Positions 1 to 7,948 of a stretch of 13,383 nucleotides of DNA are shown piece by piece (positions within the stretch are counted from its first letter, which is position 1; each line of letters starts with the position of its first letter). The DNA is from an uncultured Clostridia bacterium. GTDB lineage: Bacteria; Bacillota; Clostridia; TANB77; CAG-508. The position numbers and the translations under genes were made by a program. Under the pieces are notes generated by a model, which saw nothing but the letters and a program-made list of their open reading frames with translations, had not been told where the DNA came from and did no database searches. The stretch spans positions 1 to 13,383 of the forward strand of contig CANQRO010000036.1 of assembly GCA_947626205.1 (NCBI GenBank), written 5' to 3'.

Positions 1-565
1 CATTATTATATCCTTGTGCTCCTCCTAAATATACTGTTCCTTTTGTTGGAGTTGCTGATATTAATGTTACTTTTTGTGTTTTTTCATCTATATCAAATAT
101 ATTCCACTTTGTTATTTTATAATCTTCATTTGTATTAAATAAAACTACATCTGAAGTTGGTATTGTATCTGGCATTGGAATCCAAGTTGGAATTGTTTCA
201 GTTCCATTTGAACAATATTCTAATTGCCAAGTATATGTAGCATCATTTGGAATATATGTTACAGTATCTCCAATATGCAAATCTTTTGGTTCTACTATTT
301 CCTCATGATAGCTTCCATTTAATATGTCAGATAGACTATTTTCAAATTTTCCTAATTCAGTTAATTCATTTTTTTCTACTTGCTTATATTCTTTAGTAAC
401 TCCAATCGCTTTTTTAATTATTCCATTATCATCTAATGCTAAAGTTAATGTTATACTAGCCAGTATAAGTAGAACTATTATTGTAATTACTAAAGCAATT
501 AGTGTTACACCATCTTTATTTTTTAATTTTTTATTTATATTTTCATTCAATTTTAATCTCTCCAT
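1..565 (-). CDS. Prepilin-like surface/secreted protein, N-terminal part (cut by left edge)
   Basis: An open frame of 188 codons starts at an ATG (563-565) and is still open at the left edge, so only the N-terminal part is present. A short basic leader (about 19 residues ending in Gly) precedes VTLIALVITIIVLLILA, the cleavage/methylation helix of type IV prepilin-like proteins. Position 5 after the Gly is Ala instead of the usual Glu. The helix is followed by LDDNGIIKKAIG and a soluble region ending in LISATPTKGTVYLGGAQGYNN. The same blocks occur in the protein starting at 7981, so the two are paralogues. An in-frame stop lies just upstream of the ATG, which fixes this start. The AGGAGG at 581-586 is 15 nt away, longer than usual. 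The likely fate is export and membrane anchoring, perhaps with processing by a prepilin peptidase; the function of the soluble part is unknown. The family assignment is firm and the role is open. Confidence 0.85.
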   Translation of the reverse strand, partial: MERLKLNENINKKLKNKDGVTLIALVITIIVLLILASITLTLALDDNGIIKKAIGVTKEYKQVEKNELTELGKFENSLSDILNGSYHEEIVEPKDLHIGDTVTYIPNDATYTWQLEYCSNGTETIPTWIPMPDTIPTSDVVLFNTNEDYKITKWNIFDIDEKTQKVTLISATPTKGTVYLGGAQGYNN

Positions 566-654
566 ATTTCTTTAGTTTTTCCTCCTATTTTTATATTTAT
601 ACTAAAAATATTTCATTTGTTGTAATAAGTAGATATAATCCCATCAAAAACTAT

Positions 655-682
655 TTTATATCAACTTATATTATCTTGTCAA
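655..682 (-). promoter_or_regulatory. Sigma-A-type promoter for the left prepilin-like gene
   Basis: Read on the minus strand there is a perfect -35 TTGACA (677-682), a 16-nt spacer and a -10 TATAAA (655-660). It points at the prepilin-like gene starting at 565 and would give a leader of about 80 nt. The match was found by eye; no transcript evidence exists. Confidence 0.55.
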
Positions 683-924
683 TATTTTTGTAATTTTGCA
701 ATAATTTGTTATTTCTCTGTAATATTTGAACTTTTAAACTTTTAAATTATAAAGTTAAATCCATTTGTTACATAAATATACTATCCATAAAAGAGCTATT
801 TTATTGCTATACATAGCACAGTACATTATTAATTAGAGCATTAAATGAAAATAAAATAATAATAAAGTGATTTTTATTTATAAAACATAGAAAATATAAA
901 AATAAATTATTAATATATCAAAAT

Positions 925-1013
925 AATAGCTAGCTATAAAGTAATTTCATTTAGTAAGAACAAATTTATATTAAGATACTAAATGGGAATATATACATTT
1001 ATAGTTAGCTATT
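925..1013. repeat. Nested inverted repeat downstream of purB
   Basis: The outer arms AATAGCTAGCTATAAA (925-940) and TTTATAGTTAGCTATT (998-1013) pair with one mismatch. Inside them CATTTAGTA (948-956) and TACTAAATG (977-985) pair perfectly. The single outer mismatch is G·U on the plus-strand transcript but A·C on the minus-strand transcript. It lies 55 nt past the purB stop and may protect the mRNA end or help termination. No strong T-run follows it on the purB strand, so the role is uncertain. Confidence 0.5.
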
Positions 1014-1041
1014 TTTATATTATTATTTATAAAATTAAATC

Positions 1042-1063
1042 ATATTAATTACTACATTAATAT
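1042..1063 (-). terminator. Weak AT-only hairpin just after purB
   Basis: ATATTAAT and ATTAATAT form perfect 8-bp arms around a 6-nt loop, 5 nt past the purB stop. On the purB strand they are followed by a T-rich stretch. The stem is entirely A/T, so this is at best a weak intrinsic terminator. Confidence 0.35.
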
Positions 1064-1067
1064 TTCT

Positions 1068-2501
1068 TTAAACATTAACTTTAATTTCAACATCATTTGC
1101 TAAATCTTTATACTTTTCTAATATAGGATCTACTGCACTTAAAACAAATTCTTCTACTTGTTTTGGTGCTCTTCCACATAAGTGGTCTGGGTTTAGGATT
1201 TGTAAAATTTCTTCTTTTGAAAGTCCAAATGTTTCATCAGCAGCAATTCTATCTACTAAATCGTTTGGTCTTCCGAATTCTTTTACTTCTTTTCCTGCTT
1301 CCATAGAATAAACACGAATTTTTTCGTGAAGTTCTTGGCGGTCTCCACCTTTTAAAACTGCATTCATTAAAATTTCTTCTGTACCCATGAATGGTAACTC
1401 TTGCATCATATTGGTTTTAATAACATTTTTATAAACTACAATACCAGAAGAAATATTAGCATATAGAATTAAAATTGCGTCAACAGCTAAGAAGCTTTCA
1501 GGTATACAAATTCTTTTATTAGCAGAATCATCTAATGTTCTTTCTAGCCATTGTGTTGCAGTAGTAATTGCAGGATCATTTGCTAAAACCATAACATGCC
1601 TTGAAAGTGAATTTATTCTTTCACTTCTCATAGGATTACGTTTATATGCCATAGCAGATGAACCAATTTGACCTTTTTCAAAAGGTTCTTCTAACTCTTT
1701 TTCATGTTGTAATAATCTCATATCATTTGCAAATTTTGATGCACTCTGGGCTATACTAGATAAAACATTTAGAACTCGTGAGTCTAATTTTCTAGTATAA
1801 GTTTGACCAGAGACTTTAAACACATTGCTAAATCCCATTTTTTCTGCAATACTTGCATCTATTTTATTTACTTTCTCTTCGTCTTTAAATAATTTCATAA
1901 AACTTTCTTGTGTTCCTGTAGTTCCCTTGCAACCTAGTAATTTCATATGGCTTTGTACAAATTCTAATTCTTCTAAATCTTCCAACAAATCTTGTAACCA
2001 AAGAGTTGCTCTTTTCCCTACAGTTGTTAATTGAGCTGGTTGAAAATGAGTATAACCTAAGCAAGTAACATTTTTATTATTCATTGCAAATTCTCTTAAA
2101 TTTCTAATTACAACAATTAATTTTTTCTTTATAATTTCTAAAGCTTCGCTCATTAAAATAACATCAGTATTATCTGTTACATAACAAGAAGTAGCTCCTA
2201 AGTGAATAATAGGCTTTGCTTTTGGACATTTAATTCCAAACTCATAAACATGTGCCATTACATCATGTCTACACTCTGCTTCACGTTTTGCTACAATATC
2301 GTAATCGATATTATCTACATTTTCTTCCATTTCATGAATTTGTTCGTCTGTTATATCTATACCTAATTCTTGTTCAGTTTTTGCAAGAGCTATCCATAGT
2401 TTTCTCCATGTAGAATACTTTTTATCACTTGACCAAATATAATTCATTTCCTCACTTGCATATCTTCCTGCAAGTGGTGTTTTATAAATATTATTTTCCA
2501 T
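1068..2501 (-). CDS. purB: Adenylosuccinate lyase (long, eukaryote-like form)
   Basis: This enzyme releases fumarate from SAICAR to give AICAR and from adenylosuccinate to give AMP. The 477-aa product belongs to the fumarase/aspartase superfamily. The signature loop GSSAMAYKRNPMRSE is at about residues 280-294, with the catalytic serine expected at 281 or 282. The catalytic histidine is expected in GYTHFQPAQ (His152), and RHDVMAH (about 78-84) supplies further active-site residues. The segments QWLERTLDDSANKRIC and ELPFMGTEEILM closely resemble the long animal-type enzyme, and the protein is longer than the roughly 430-aa Bacillus subtilis form. The ATG is preceded by AAGGAG with 7-nt spacing. 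It is the last gene of the purM-purL-small gene-purB run, 51 nt after the small gene, with a hairpin between them. Confidence 0.97.
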   Translation of the reverse strand: MENNIYKTPLAGRYASEEMNYIWSSDKKYSTWRKLWIALAKTEQELGIDITDEQIHEMEENVDNIDYDIVAKREAECRHDVMAHVYEFGIKCPKAKPIIHLGATSCYVTDNTDVILMSEALEIIKKKLIVVIRNLREFAMNNKNVTCLGYTHFQPAQLTTVGKRATLWLQDLLEDLEELEFVQSHMKLLGCKGTTGTQESFMKLFKDEEKVNKIDASIAEKMGFSNVFKVSGQTYTRKLDSRVLNVLSSIAQSASKFANDMRLLQHEKELEEPFEKGQIGSSAMAYKRNPMRSERINSLSRHVMVLANDPAITTATQWLERTLDDSANKRICIPESFLAVDAILILYANISSGIVVYKNVIKTNMMQELPFMGTEEILMNAVLKGGDRQELHEKIRVYSMEAGKEVKEFGRPNDLVDRIAADETFGLSKEEILQILNPDHLCGRAPKQVEEFVLSAVDPILEKYKDLANDVEIKVNV

Positions 2502-2525
2502 TTTAAATCTCCTTAAATAAAGTTA

Positions 2526-2546
2526 GGGCAAAGTCAAACTTCGCCC
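2526..2546 (-). promoter_or_regulatory. Intercistronic hairpin between the small gene and purB
   Basis: In the minus-strand RNA, GGGCGAAGT and ACTTTGCCC form a 9-bp stem (one G·U pair) around a 3-nt loop, 6 nt past the small gene's stop. The following bases are only moderately T-rich, so it may act as a leaky terminator, a processing site or a 3' stabiliser that sets the purB level. Confidence 0.5.
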
Positions 2547-2552
2547 CAAAAC

Positions 2553-2747
2553 CTATACTTCTTTTCTAAGAGCTTTTATGGCTTCAATATTCATATAGCC
2601 AGTATTAACATCTCCGAAATCAGTATTAGGTTTTATTTTTTTGCATTCCTCTATTAAGGCAATGCAAGTGTCCCGTCCACATGGGCGGACTCGTCCTTGT
2701 GCATCAAAGACTTTTAGATAGGCTTTCTTGAATCTAAGATACGCCAT
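2553..2747 (-). CDS. Small hypothetical protein (64 aa) in the purine operon
   Basis: I do not recognise this family. The reading frame is convincing: AAAGGAGGG sits 6 nt before the ATG, and it lies on the operon strand between purL (73 nt upstream) and purB (51 nt downstream). The product is small, soluble-looking and mildly basic, with no signal peptide or membrane segment. It has an aromatic and basic N-terminus (MAYLRFKKAYLKVFD), three cysteines (23, 28, 35) including a CGRDTC segment, and a hydrophilic GDVNTGYMN stretch. The codons in its middle (CGA, GTC, CGC, CCA, CGG, GAC, TGC) are much richer in G and C than in the neighbouring genes. This suggests later acquisition or an extra constraint at RNA level. 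Its place suggests, but does not show, a link to purine metabolism. It has its own promoter and a leader hairpin. Confidence 0.75.
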   Translation of the reverse strand: MAYLRFKKAYLKVFDAQGRVRPCGRDTCIALIEECKKIKPNTDFGDVNTGYMNIEAIKALRKEV

Positions 2748-2781
2748 AAGTTACCCTCCTTTATTGGTTTTTAGTAACTTA
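2747..2781 (-). promoter_or_regulatory. Leader hairpin holding the small gene's ribosome binding site in its loop
   Basis: In the minus-strand RNA, UAAGUUAC (2781-2774) pairs perfectly with GUAACUUA (2754-2747). The last base of the second arm is the A of the start codon, and AGGAGGG lies in the 19-nt loop. The stem begins about where the promoter at 2786-2814 would start transcription, so the mRNA would open with this hairpin. It may stabilise the 5' end or tune translation. Confidence 0.5.
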
Positions 2782-2785
2782 AAGC

Positions 2786-2814
2786 ATTATATCACAATTT
2801 TCAATGTCATTCAA
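2786..2814 (-). promoter_or_regulatory. Extended -10 promoter for the small gene and purB
   Basis: On the minus strand there is TTGAAT (2809-2814), a 17-nt spacer and a perfect TATAAT (2786-2791). The TATAAT is preceded by TGA, which gives the TGn extension. It sits directly after the purL stop and would let the small gene and purB be transcribed independently of purM-purL. Confidence 0.6.
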
Positions 2815-2820
2815 TATTTT

Positions 2821-5800
2821 TTATTTATAGTATTCTACTCCAGATTCAAATAATTTTTGATCTTTATTTCCTGGTACATTTGTTAAAATATCGTTTTTGT
2901 AACTTCTTTCAGAATGTCCCATCTTACCTAAAATTCTACCATCTGGACTAGTAATTCCTTCTACTGCATATGTAGAACCATTTGGATTATACTTAATATC
3001 CATAGTAGGATTTCCATCTAGATCAACATACTGTGTTGCAACTTGTCCGTTTTTTATTAATTCTTTCATTACTTCTTCGCTTGCAACAAATTTTCCTTCA
3101 CCATGAGAGATTGGAATTACAAATTCGTCACCTAAATTTACTTTATTAAACCATGGTGATAATTTTGATACTACTTTTGTATTTACAAGTTTAGATTGAT
3201 GTCTTGCAATATCATTAAATGTTAATGTTGGCATTGTATCATCCATATCCATAATTTTACCATAAGGTAAAAGTCCTAATTTTATTAAGGCCTGGAAACC
3301 ATTGCAAATTCCTAACATTAAGCCGTCTTTTTCATATAAATGCTTATGAATAGCTTCAGTTAAGCGTGGATTTCTTAAAACTGCAGCAATAAATTTTCCA
3401 GATCCATCTGGTTCATCACCAGCACTAAATCCACCAGGAATCATAATAATTTGTGCATTCATAATTTCTTTTTCAAAAACAGAAACAGATTCATTTAAGT
3501 ATTCTGGTTTTAAATTACGAAATACAGCAATATTTACTATTGCTCCAGCATCTTCAAATGCTTTTTTTAAGTCATATTCACAGTTTGTTCCAGGAAATAC
3601 TGGAATAAATACTCTAGGTTTTGCAATAGATACTTTAGCTTTAGTATTTATTGTTTTTGCATTAGATATAACATTAGCATTTATTGTGTTAGTATTTCTT
3701 TCAGTATATACAGGGAATACCTTTTCTAAAGGTTTTTCCCATAAAGTAATTAGTTCTTCTAGATTTAATGTTTTATCATCATAAAGTTTAATTTGTTTTT
3801 CAGAAATTGTATTACCTAATTTTTGTAATTTTTCTTCCTTTATATTTTCTTTTAATTCTATTATAAAGCTTCCATACATTGGTGCAAATAAGTCTTCTTT
3901 AGATGTAAATTCAAATCCGATTTTATTTCCAATAGCACTTTTTGTTATCGCATCACAAATACCACCATTACGAATAGTAGTAATAGATAATACTTTTTTG
4001 TCTTTTACAAGTTTATGAATAAGTTCATAGTTTTCCTTTAAATCATTAAAATCTGGAAGATAGTTTTCGTCAAACTTGGTTTTTAGTAACATTACTGTTG
4101 AACCAACCTTTTTAAATTCATTAGATACTACATCATTTACAAGAATTGTACCAAGTACAAAAGATGTTAGGGTTGGTGGAACATCTAATTCGTTATATGA
4201 TCCAGACATGCTATCTTTACCACCAATAGCAGCAATGCCAAGTTTTTCTTGTGCTAAATATGCCCCAAGCAAACTAGCAAGTGGTTTACCCCATCTAGTT
4301 GGCTCATTTCTTAATTTTTCAAAATATTCTTGGAAAGTAAGCCATGCTTTTTTATAATCTCCGCCCATAGCAACATATTTACTAACAGATTCAACTACTG
4401 CATAAACAGCACCATGGAATGGACTCCAACTTGCAAGGTATGGGTTGTAACCATAAGTCATAATTGTTCCAGTATCACTATATCCTTCCAAAGTAGGAAT
4501 ACGAGCAGCCATACCTTCTGCAGGAGCTAATTGATATTTTCCTCCAAAAGGCATTGTAATAGTTCCTGCACCTATTGTAGAATCAAATCTTTCTACTAAT
4601 CCTTTTTGTGAACAACAATTTAAATCACTAATAGTTTCTTTCCATGTAGATATAACATCTGTTACTTCTTTTTTCTTAAAGTAATTGTTTTCTTCATCTG
4701 GTTTTGAAATAGAAACATTAGCTTTTTTAACATCTCCATTTGTATCTAAAAATTCACGGCTTATATCAACGATTAATTTACCTCTCCAGAACATTTTTAC
4801 TCTAGGTTCAGCTACAACATCTGCTACAAGACTTGTTTCAATATTTTCTAAAGAAGCTAATCTTTCAAATTCTTCTACATCCTTAGCACTAACAACCACT
4901 GCCATTCTTTCTTGAGATTCAGAAATAGCAAGCTCTGTTCCATCTAATCCTTCATATTTTTTAGGTACATTATCTAAGTTAATTACTAATCCATCAGCTA
5001 ATTCGCCAACAGCAACAGAAACTCCACCAGCACCAAAGTCGTTACAACGTTTAATAAGTTTTGTTGCATCTGGGTTACGGAATAATCTTTGAATTTTTCT
5101 TTCTTCTGGGGCATTTCCTTTTTGAACTTCAGCTCCACAGCTTGTAAGAGATTGGCTTGTATGAGCCTTAGAAGAACCAGTTGCACCTCCACAACCATCT
5201 CTACCTGTTCTACCACCAAGTAAAATAACTTTATCGCCTGGTTCTGGGCGTAAACGTATTACATTTTTTGAAGGTGCAGCACCAACAAGTGCTCCAATTT
5301 CTAAACGTTTTGCAACATAACCAGGATGGTAAATTTCTGCAACTTGTCCAGTAGCAAGACCTATTTGATTACCATAAGAACTATAACCTCTAGCAGCTTC
5401 GTTTGTTAATTTTCTTTGTGGTAGCTTATTTGGTAAAGTATCTTTAATAGATGTACGTGGATCTCCACAGCCAGTTACACGCATTGCTTGGTACACATAT
5501 ACACGTCCAGACAATGGATCACGAATTGCACCACCAAGGCAAGTAGCAGCCCCACCAAATGGTTCAATTTCAGTTGGATGATTATGAGTTTCATTTTTAA
5601 ACATAATTAAGTATTCTTCAGGTTTTCCATCAACTAAAATTGTAGCTTTTATACTGCAAGCATTAACTTCTTCAGACTCATCTAAATCTTTTAATAATCC
5701 TTTTTTCTTTAATTCTTTTGCTGCAATAGTAGCAACATCCATTAAGCAAATATCTTTTTTACGGTCTTCATATACATATTTTCTAGAAGCAATATAATCA

Positions 5801-6546
5801 TTATAAATATCTTTTAATAAATCCCATTTAATATCAACTACTTCTAATTTAGTAAGAAATGTTGTATGTCTACAATGGTCTGACCAATATGTATCAATCA
5901 TTTTCATTTCTGTCATTGTAGGATCTCTTTTTTCAGTATCTCTAAAATAAGTTTGGCAAAATTTTAAATCGGCTAAATCCATTGCAAAACCATATTTTTT
6001 ATAAAACTTTTCAGAATCTTCATCTGTCATATTAATAAATCCATCAATTACAGCAACATCTGCTGGCTCTGGCATTTTATCTTCTAATGTTTCAGGTTTA
6101 TCAAGGCTAGCTTCTCTAGAATCTACGCTATTAATAATATAGTTTTTAACTTTTGCTAAATCTTCATTAGAAATGTTACCTTTTAAAATATATACTTTTG
6201 CTGATTTTGCAATAGGTCTTGTGCTTCCACTAATAATCTGCAAGCACTCTTCAAGTGAATTTGCTCTTTGATCAAATTGACCTGGCAAAAATTCTACAGC
6301 AAAAATTTTATCATCTTTTGAAAATTCATAATGTTCATCAAAGCAAACATCAACTTGTGGTTCGGAAAATACAGTTTTTTTAGCTTTTTCATAAGCTTCA
6401 TCATCAATATGAGATACATCATATCTATTCAAAATAACTACATCTTCTAAATTATTAAGTTGCAAGTTTTCTTTTAAATCTTGTAAAACATTCTTCGCTT
6501 CAACATCAAATCCAGATTTTTTTTGTACGTAAATTCTTCTTACCAT
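2821..6546 (-). CDS. purL: Phosphoribosylformylglycinamidine synthase, single-chain form
   Basis: This enzyme converts FGAR, glutamine and ATP to FGAM, the step just before PurM. The 1241-aa product is the large one-polypeptide form, in contrast to the split PurL/PurQ/PurS of Bacillus. The N-terminal region (about 1-160) matches the PurS-like part. WSDHCRHTTF (221-230) opens the synthetase core, followed by two AIR-synthase-type halves that include FKNETHNHPTEIEPFGG and AIGGKDSMSG. The C-terminal class I glutamine amidotransferase domain (about 1000-1241) carries the nucleophile Cys1081 in GICNGFQ and the His1211/Glu1213 pair in MGHSE. All key residues appear intact. The ATG is preceded by AGGAGG, which overlaps the purM stop. 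The gap to purM is only 10 nt, so the two are co-transcribed and probably translationally coupled. Confidence 0.98.
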   Translation of the reverse strand: MVRRIYVQKKSGFDVEAKNVLQDLKENLQLNNLEDVVILNRYDVSHIDDEAYEKAKKTVFSEPQVDVCFDEHYEFSKDDKIFAVEFLPGQFDQRANSLEECLQIISGSTRPIAKSAKVYILKGNISNEDLAKVKNYIINSVDSREASLDKPETLEDKMPEPADVAVIDGFINMTDEDSEKFYKKYGFAMDLADLKFCQTYFRDTEKRDPTMTEMKMIDTYWSDHCRHTTFLTKLEVVDIKWDLLKDIYNDYIASRKYVYEDRKKDICLMDVATIAAKELKKKGLLKDLDESEEVNACSIKATILVDGKPEEYLIMFKNETHNHPTEIEPFGGAATCLGGAIRDPLSGRVYVYQAMRVTGCGDPRTSIKDTLPNKLPQRKLTNEAARGYSSYGNQIGLATGQVAEIYHPGYVAKRLEIGALVGAAPSKNVIRLRPEPGDKVILLGGRTGRDGCGGATGSSKAHTSQSLTSCGAEVQKGNAPEERKIQRLFRNPDATKLIKRCNDFGAGGVSVAVGELADGLVINLDNVPKKYEGLDGTELAISESQERMAVVVSAKDVEEFERLASLENIETSLVADVVAEPRVKMFWRGKLIVDISREFLDTNGDVKKANVSISKPDEENNYFKKKEVTDVISTWKETISDLNCCSQKGLVERFDSTIGAGTITMPFGGKYQLAPAEGMAARIPTLEGYSDTGTIMTYGYNPYLASWSPFHGAVYAVVESVSKYVAMGGDYKKAWLTFQEYFEKLRNEPTRWGKPLASLLGAYLAQEKLGIAAIGGKDSMSGSYNELDVPPTLTSFVLGTILVNDVVSNEFKKVGSTVMLLKTKFDENYLPDFNDLKENYELIHKLVKDKKVLSITTIRNGGICDAITKSAIGNKIGFEFTSKEDLFAPMYGSFIIELKENIKEEKLQKLGNTISEKQIKLYDDKTLNLEELITLWEKPLEKVFPVYTERNTNTINANVISNAKTINTKAKVSIAKPRVFIPVFPGTNCEYDLKKAFEDAGAIVNIAVFRNLKPEYLNESVSVFEKEIMNAQIIMIPGGFSAGDEPDGSGKFIAAVLRNPRLTEAIHKHLYEKDGLMLGICNGFQALIKLGLLPYGKIMDMDDTMPTLTFNDIARHQSKLVNTKVVSKLSPWFNKVNLGDEFVIPISHGEGKFVASEEVMKELIKNGQVATQYVDLDGNPTMDIKYNPNGSTYAVEGITSPDGRILGKMGHSERSYKNDILTNVPGNKDQKLFESGVEYYK

Positions 6547-6556
6547 TTTTATCCTC

Positions 6557-7597
6557 CTATAGATTTATATTTATTTCTTTATTTCCTTTTATTACTTCTC
6601 CTATTACGTATGCGGTTTCATTATATTCTTTTAAAATTTGCAATGCTTTATCTTTTTCGTTTTTTGAAACAATAATAGCCATACCAATACCCATATTGAA
6701 TGTGTTATACATATCTCTTAATGGAATATTACCTTCTTTTTGAATTAGCTTAAATATTGCAGGAACTTCATAAGAATTTTTATCAATAGAAAGTGCAACA
6801 TTATCGTTTAACATTCTTGGCATATTCTCATAAAAACCTCCACCAGTAATATGAGAAATTCCTTTAACCTTTACGGAATCTAATAAGGCAAGTACAGGCT
6901 TAACATATATTTTGGTTGGAGTAAGAAGTGCTTCTCCTAAAGTTGTACCAAGTTCTTCTTTATATTCTTTTAAGTTTTCAGAACTAACATTAAATATTTT
7001 TCTAACTAAAGAAAATCCATTAGAATGAACTCCAGAAGATGCAAGTCCAATAACAACATCTCCAACTTCTATACTATCTGGGTTTATCATTTTCTTTTTG
7101 TCAACAATTCCAACACTAAATCCAGCAAGATCATATTCATTTTCAGCATATAGTCCTGGCATTTCAGCGGTTTCTCCACCTACTAAAGCACATCCAGCTT
7201 TAATGCAACCATCTGCTACTCCTTTAACAATAGTTGCTACCATTTCAGGAATATTCTTCCATAAAGACATATAATCTAAAAAGAATAATGGTTTAGCACC
7301 ACAACATATAACGTCATTAACACACATAGCCACACAATCTTGGCCAATAGTATCATGTTTATTCATTAAAAAAGCCAACTTTAGTTTTGTCCCAACGCCA
7401 TCAGTTCCGGACACTAAAATTGGTTCTTCCATATCTTTTAAATTAAGCTTAAAAAGCCCTCCAAATCCACCAAGGTCAGAAACAACACCATTAATATAAG
7501 TATTTCTTACAGACTCTTTCATAAGTTCTACAGCTTTATATCCGGCAGTTACATCTACCCCAGCTTCTTTATAACTTTCACTAAAACTTTTCTCCAC
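6557..7597 (-). CDS. purM: Phosphoribosylaminoimidazole synthetase (AIR synthetase), GTG start
   Basis: PurM uses ATP to close the imidazole ring of FGAM, giving AIR. The 346-aa product has the usual family length. It carries SGTDGVGTKL (63-72), VNDVICCGAKPLFFLDY (93-109) and GGETAEMPG (140-148), the nucleotide-binding and substrate-binding signatures. The C-terminal part contains SSGVHSNGFSLVRK and HITGGGFYENMPRM, as expected. The start is GTG (7595-7597), supported by AAAGGAG 9-11 nt upstream; no better ATG is nearby. It is the first gene of the purM-purL-small gene-purB run and its product acts directly after PurL. The promoter should lie in the palindrome-rich region at 7598-7980. Confidence 0.97.
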   Translation of the reverse strand: MEKSFSESYKEAGVDVTAGYKAVELMKESVRNTYINGVVSDLGGFGGLFKLNLKDMEEPILVSGTDGVGTKLKLAFLMNKHDTIGQDCVAMCVNDVICCGAKPLFFLDYMSLWKNIPEMVATIVKGVADGCIKAGCALVGGETAEMPGLYAENEYDLAGFSVGIVDKKKMINPDSIEVGDVVIGLASSGVHSNGFSLVRKIFNVSSENLKEYKEELGTTLGEALLTPTKIYVKPVLALLDSVKVKGISHITGGGFYENMPRMLNDNVALSIDKNSYEVPAIFKLIQKEGNIPLRDMYNTFNMGIGMAIIVSKNEKDKALQILKEYNETAYVIGEVIKGNKEININL

Positions 7598-7683
7598 GAA
7601 AAATCTCTCCTTTCTAATACTCTATTATCATACTATATTATTGGTATATTTACAAGATATTTCTACAAATTTCCCTAGGGAAT

Positions 7684-7719
7684 ATTATAATTTATTACTT
7701 ATATATAAATGCTTGTCAA
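7684..7719 (-). promoter_or_regulatory. Candidate purM-purL promoter
   Basis: The minus strand has a perfect -35 TTGACA (7714-7719). At the normal 17-nt spacing the -10 is AATAAA (7691-7696). A perfect TATAAT (7684-7689) lies a few bases further on, but at 24 nt, too far for that -35. Either could be used, so the exact promoter is unsettled. Confidence 0.4.
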
Positions 7720-7734
7720 TTAATACAGAAATTT

Positions 7735-7781
7735 TTTACATGTAAATATTGGTCTAATAAATGAGAAATTTTTTACGTAAA
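7735..7781. repeat. Two tandem palindromes upstream of purM
   Basis: TTTACATGTAAA (7735-7746) and TTTACGTAAA (7772-7781) are perfect palindromes. Each is embedded in the same flanks (GAAATTTTTTAC...GTAAATAT), so the pair is also a direct repeat with 37-nt spacing between starts. This resembles paired operator sites for a dimeric regulator just upstream of the candidate purM promoter. Confidence 0.5.
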
Positions 7782-7810
7782 TATATGATAATATACTTTA
7801 GCTTTTTTTA

Positions 7811-7839
7811 TTGTTTTGCTATTTTCATTTGTATATGAT
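7811..7839 (+). promoter_or_regulatory. Weak candidate promoter for the second prepilin-like gene
   Basis: TTGTTT (7811-7816), a 17-nt spacer and TATGAT (7834-7839) lie upstream of the gene starting at 7981. The -35 matches consensus at only 3 of 6 positions. If it is real, the leader would be about 135 nt and contain two hairpins. Confidence 0.3.
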
Positions 7840-7868
7840 TTAAGTAAATGTGTATGAAAAGAATAATA

Positions 7869-7907
7869 GTTAGAAGTATATATTTTTTAAAAATATATAC
7901 TTCTAAC
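7869..7907. repeat. 39-bp perfect palindrome upstream of the second prepilin-like gene
   Basis: Two perfect 19-nt arms (7869-7887 and 7889-7907, beginning GTTAGAAGTATATA) flank one central base. It is not at the 3' end of any gene and has no following T-run on the plus strand, so an ordinary terminator is unlikely. An operator or a leader hairpin fits better. Confidence 0.6.
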
Positions 7908-7917
7908 TGAGAGTAAC

Positions 7918-7948
7918 TTAATAAAATGGTGTTCCATTTAAGCATTAA
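7918..7948 (+). promoter_or_regulatory. Leader hairpin before the second prepilin-like gene
   Basis: AAATGG (7924-7929) and CCATTT (7934-7939) pair around TGTT. Outer bases TTAAT (7918-7922) and ATTAA (7944-7948) pair across a bulge. It lies about 20 nt before the ribosome binding site. Its role is unknown. Confidence 0.35.

Larger units (their letters stand above)
566..1067. other. AT-rich non-coding stretch between purB and the left prepilin-like gene
   Basis: About 500 bases without a convincing gene. It holds the promoter at 655-682, a small palindrome TGCTAT-AC-ATAGCA at 805-818, and two hairpins near the end of purB at 925-1013 and 1042-1063. Short open frames in the stretch are low-complexity, lack ribosome binding sites and look accidental. 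Confidence 0.6.

Noticed and set aside
324..575. Plus-strand open frame over the left prepilin-like gene
   Set aside because: It is the antisense of the prepilin helix region; no ribosome binding site, and the minus-strand frame has clear family motifs.
502..693. Plus-strand open frame rich in Phe, Ile and Ser
   Set aside because: Low-complexity translation of AT-rich DNA overlapping the minus-strand start and promoter; no supporting signals.
4998..5219. Minus-strand open frame inside purL in another frame
   Set aside because: Lies wholly in the conserved purL core; its Val/Gln/Leu-rich product is a frame shadow.
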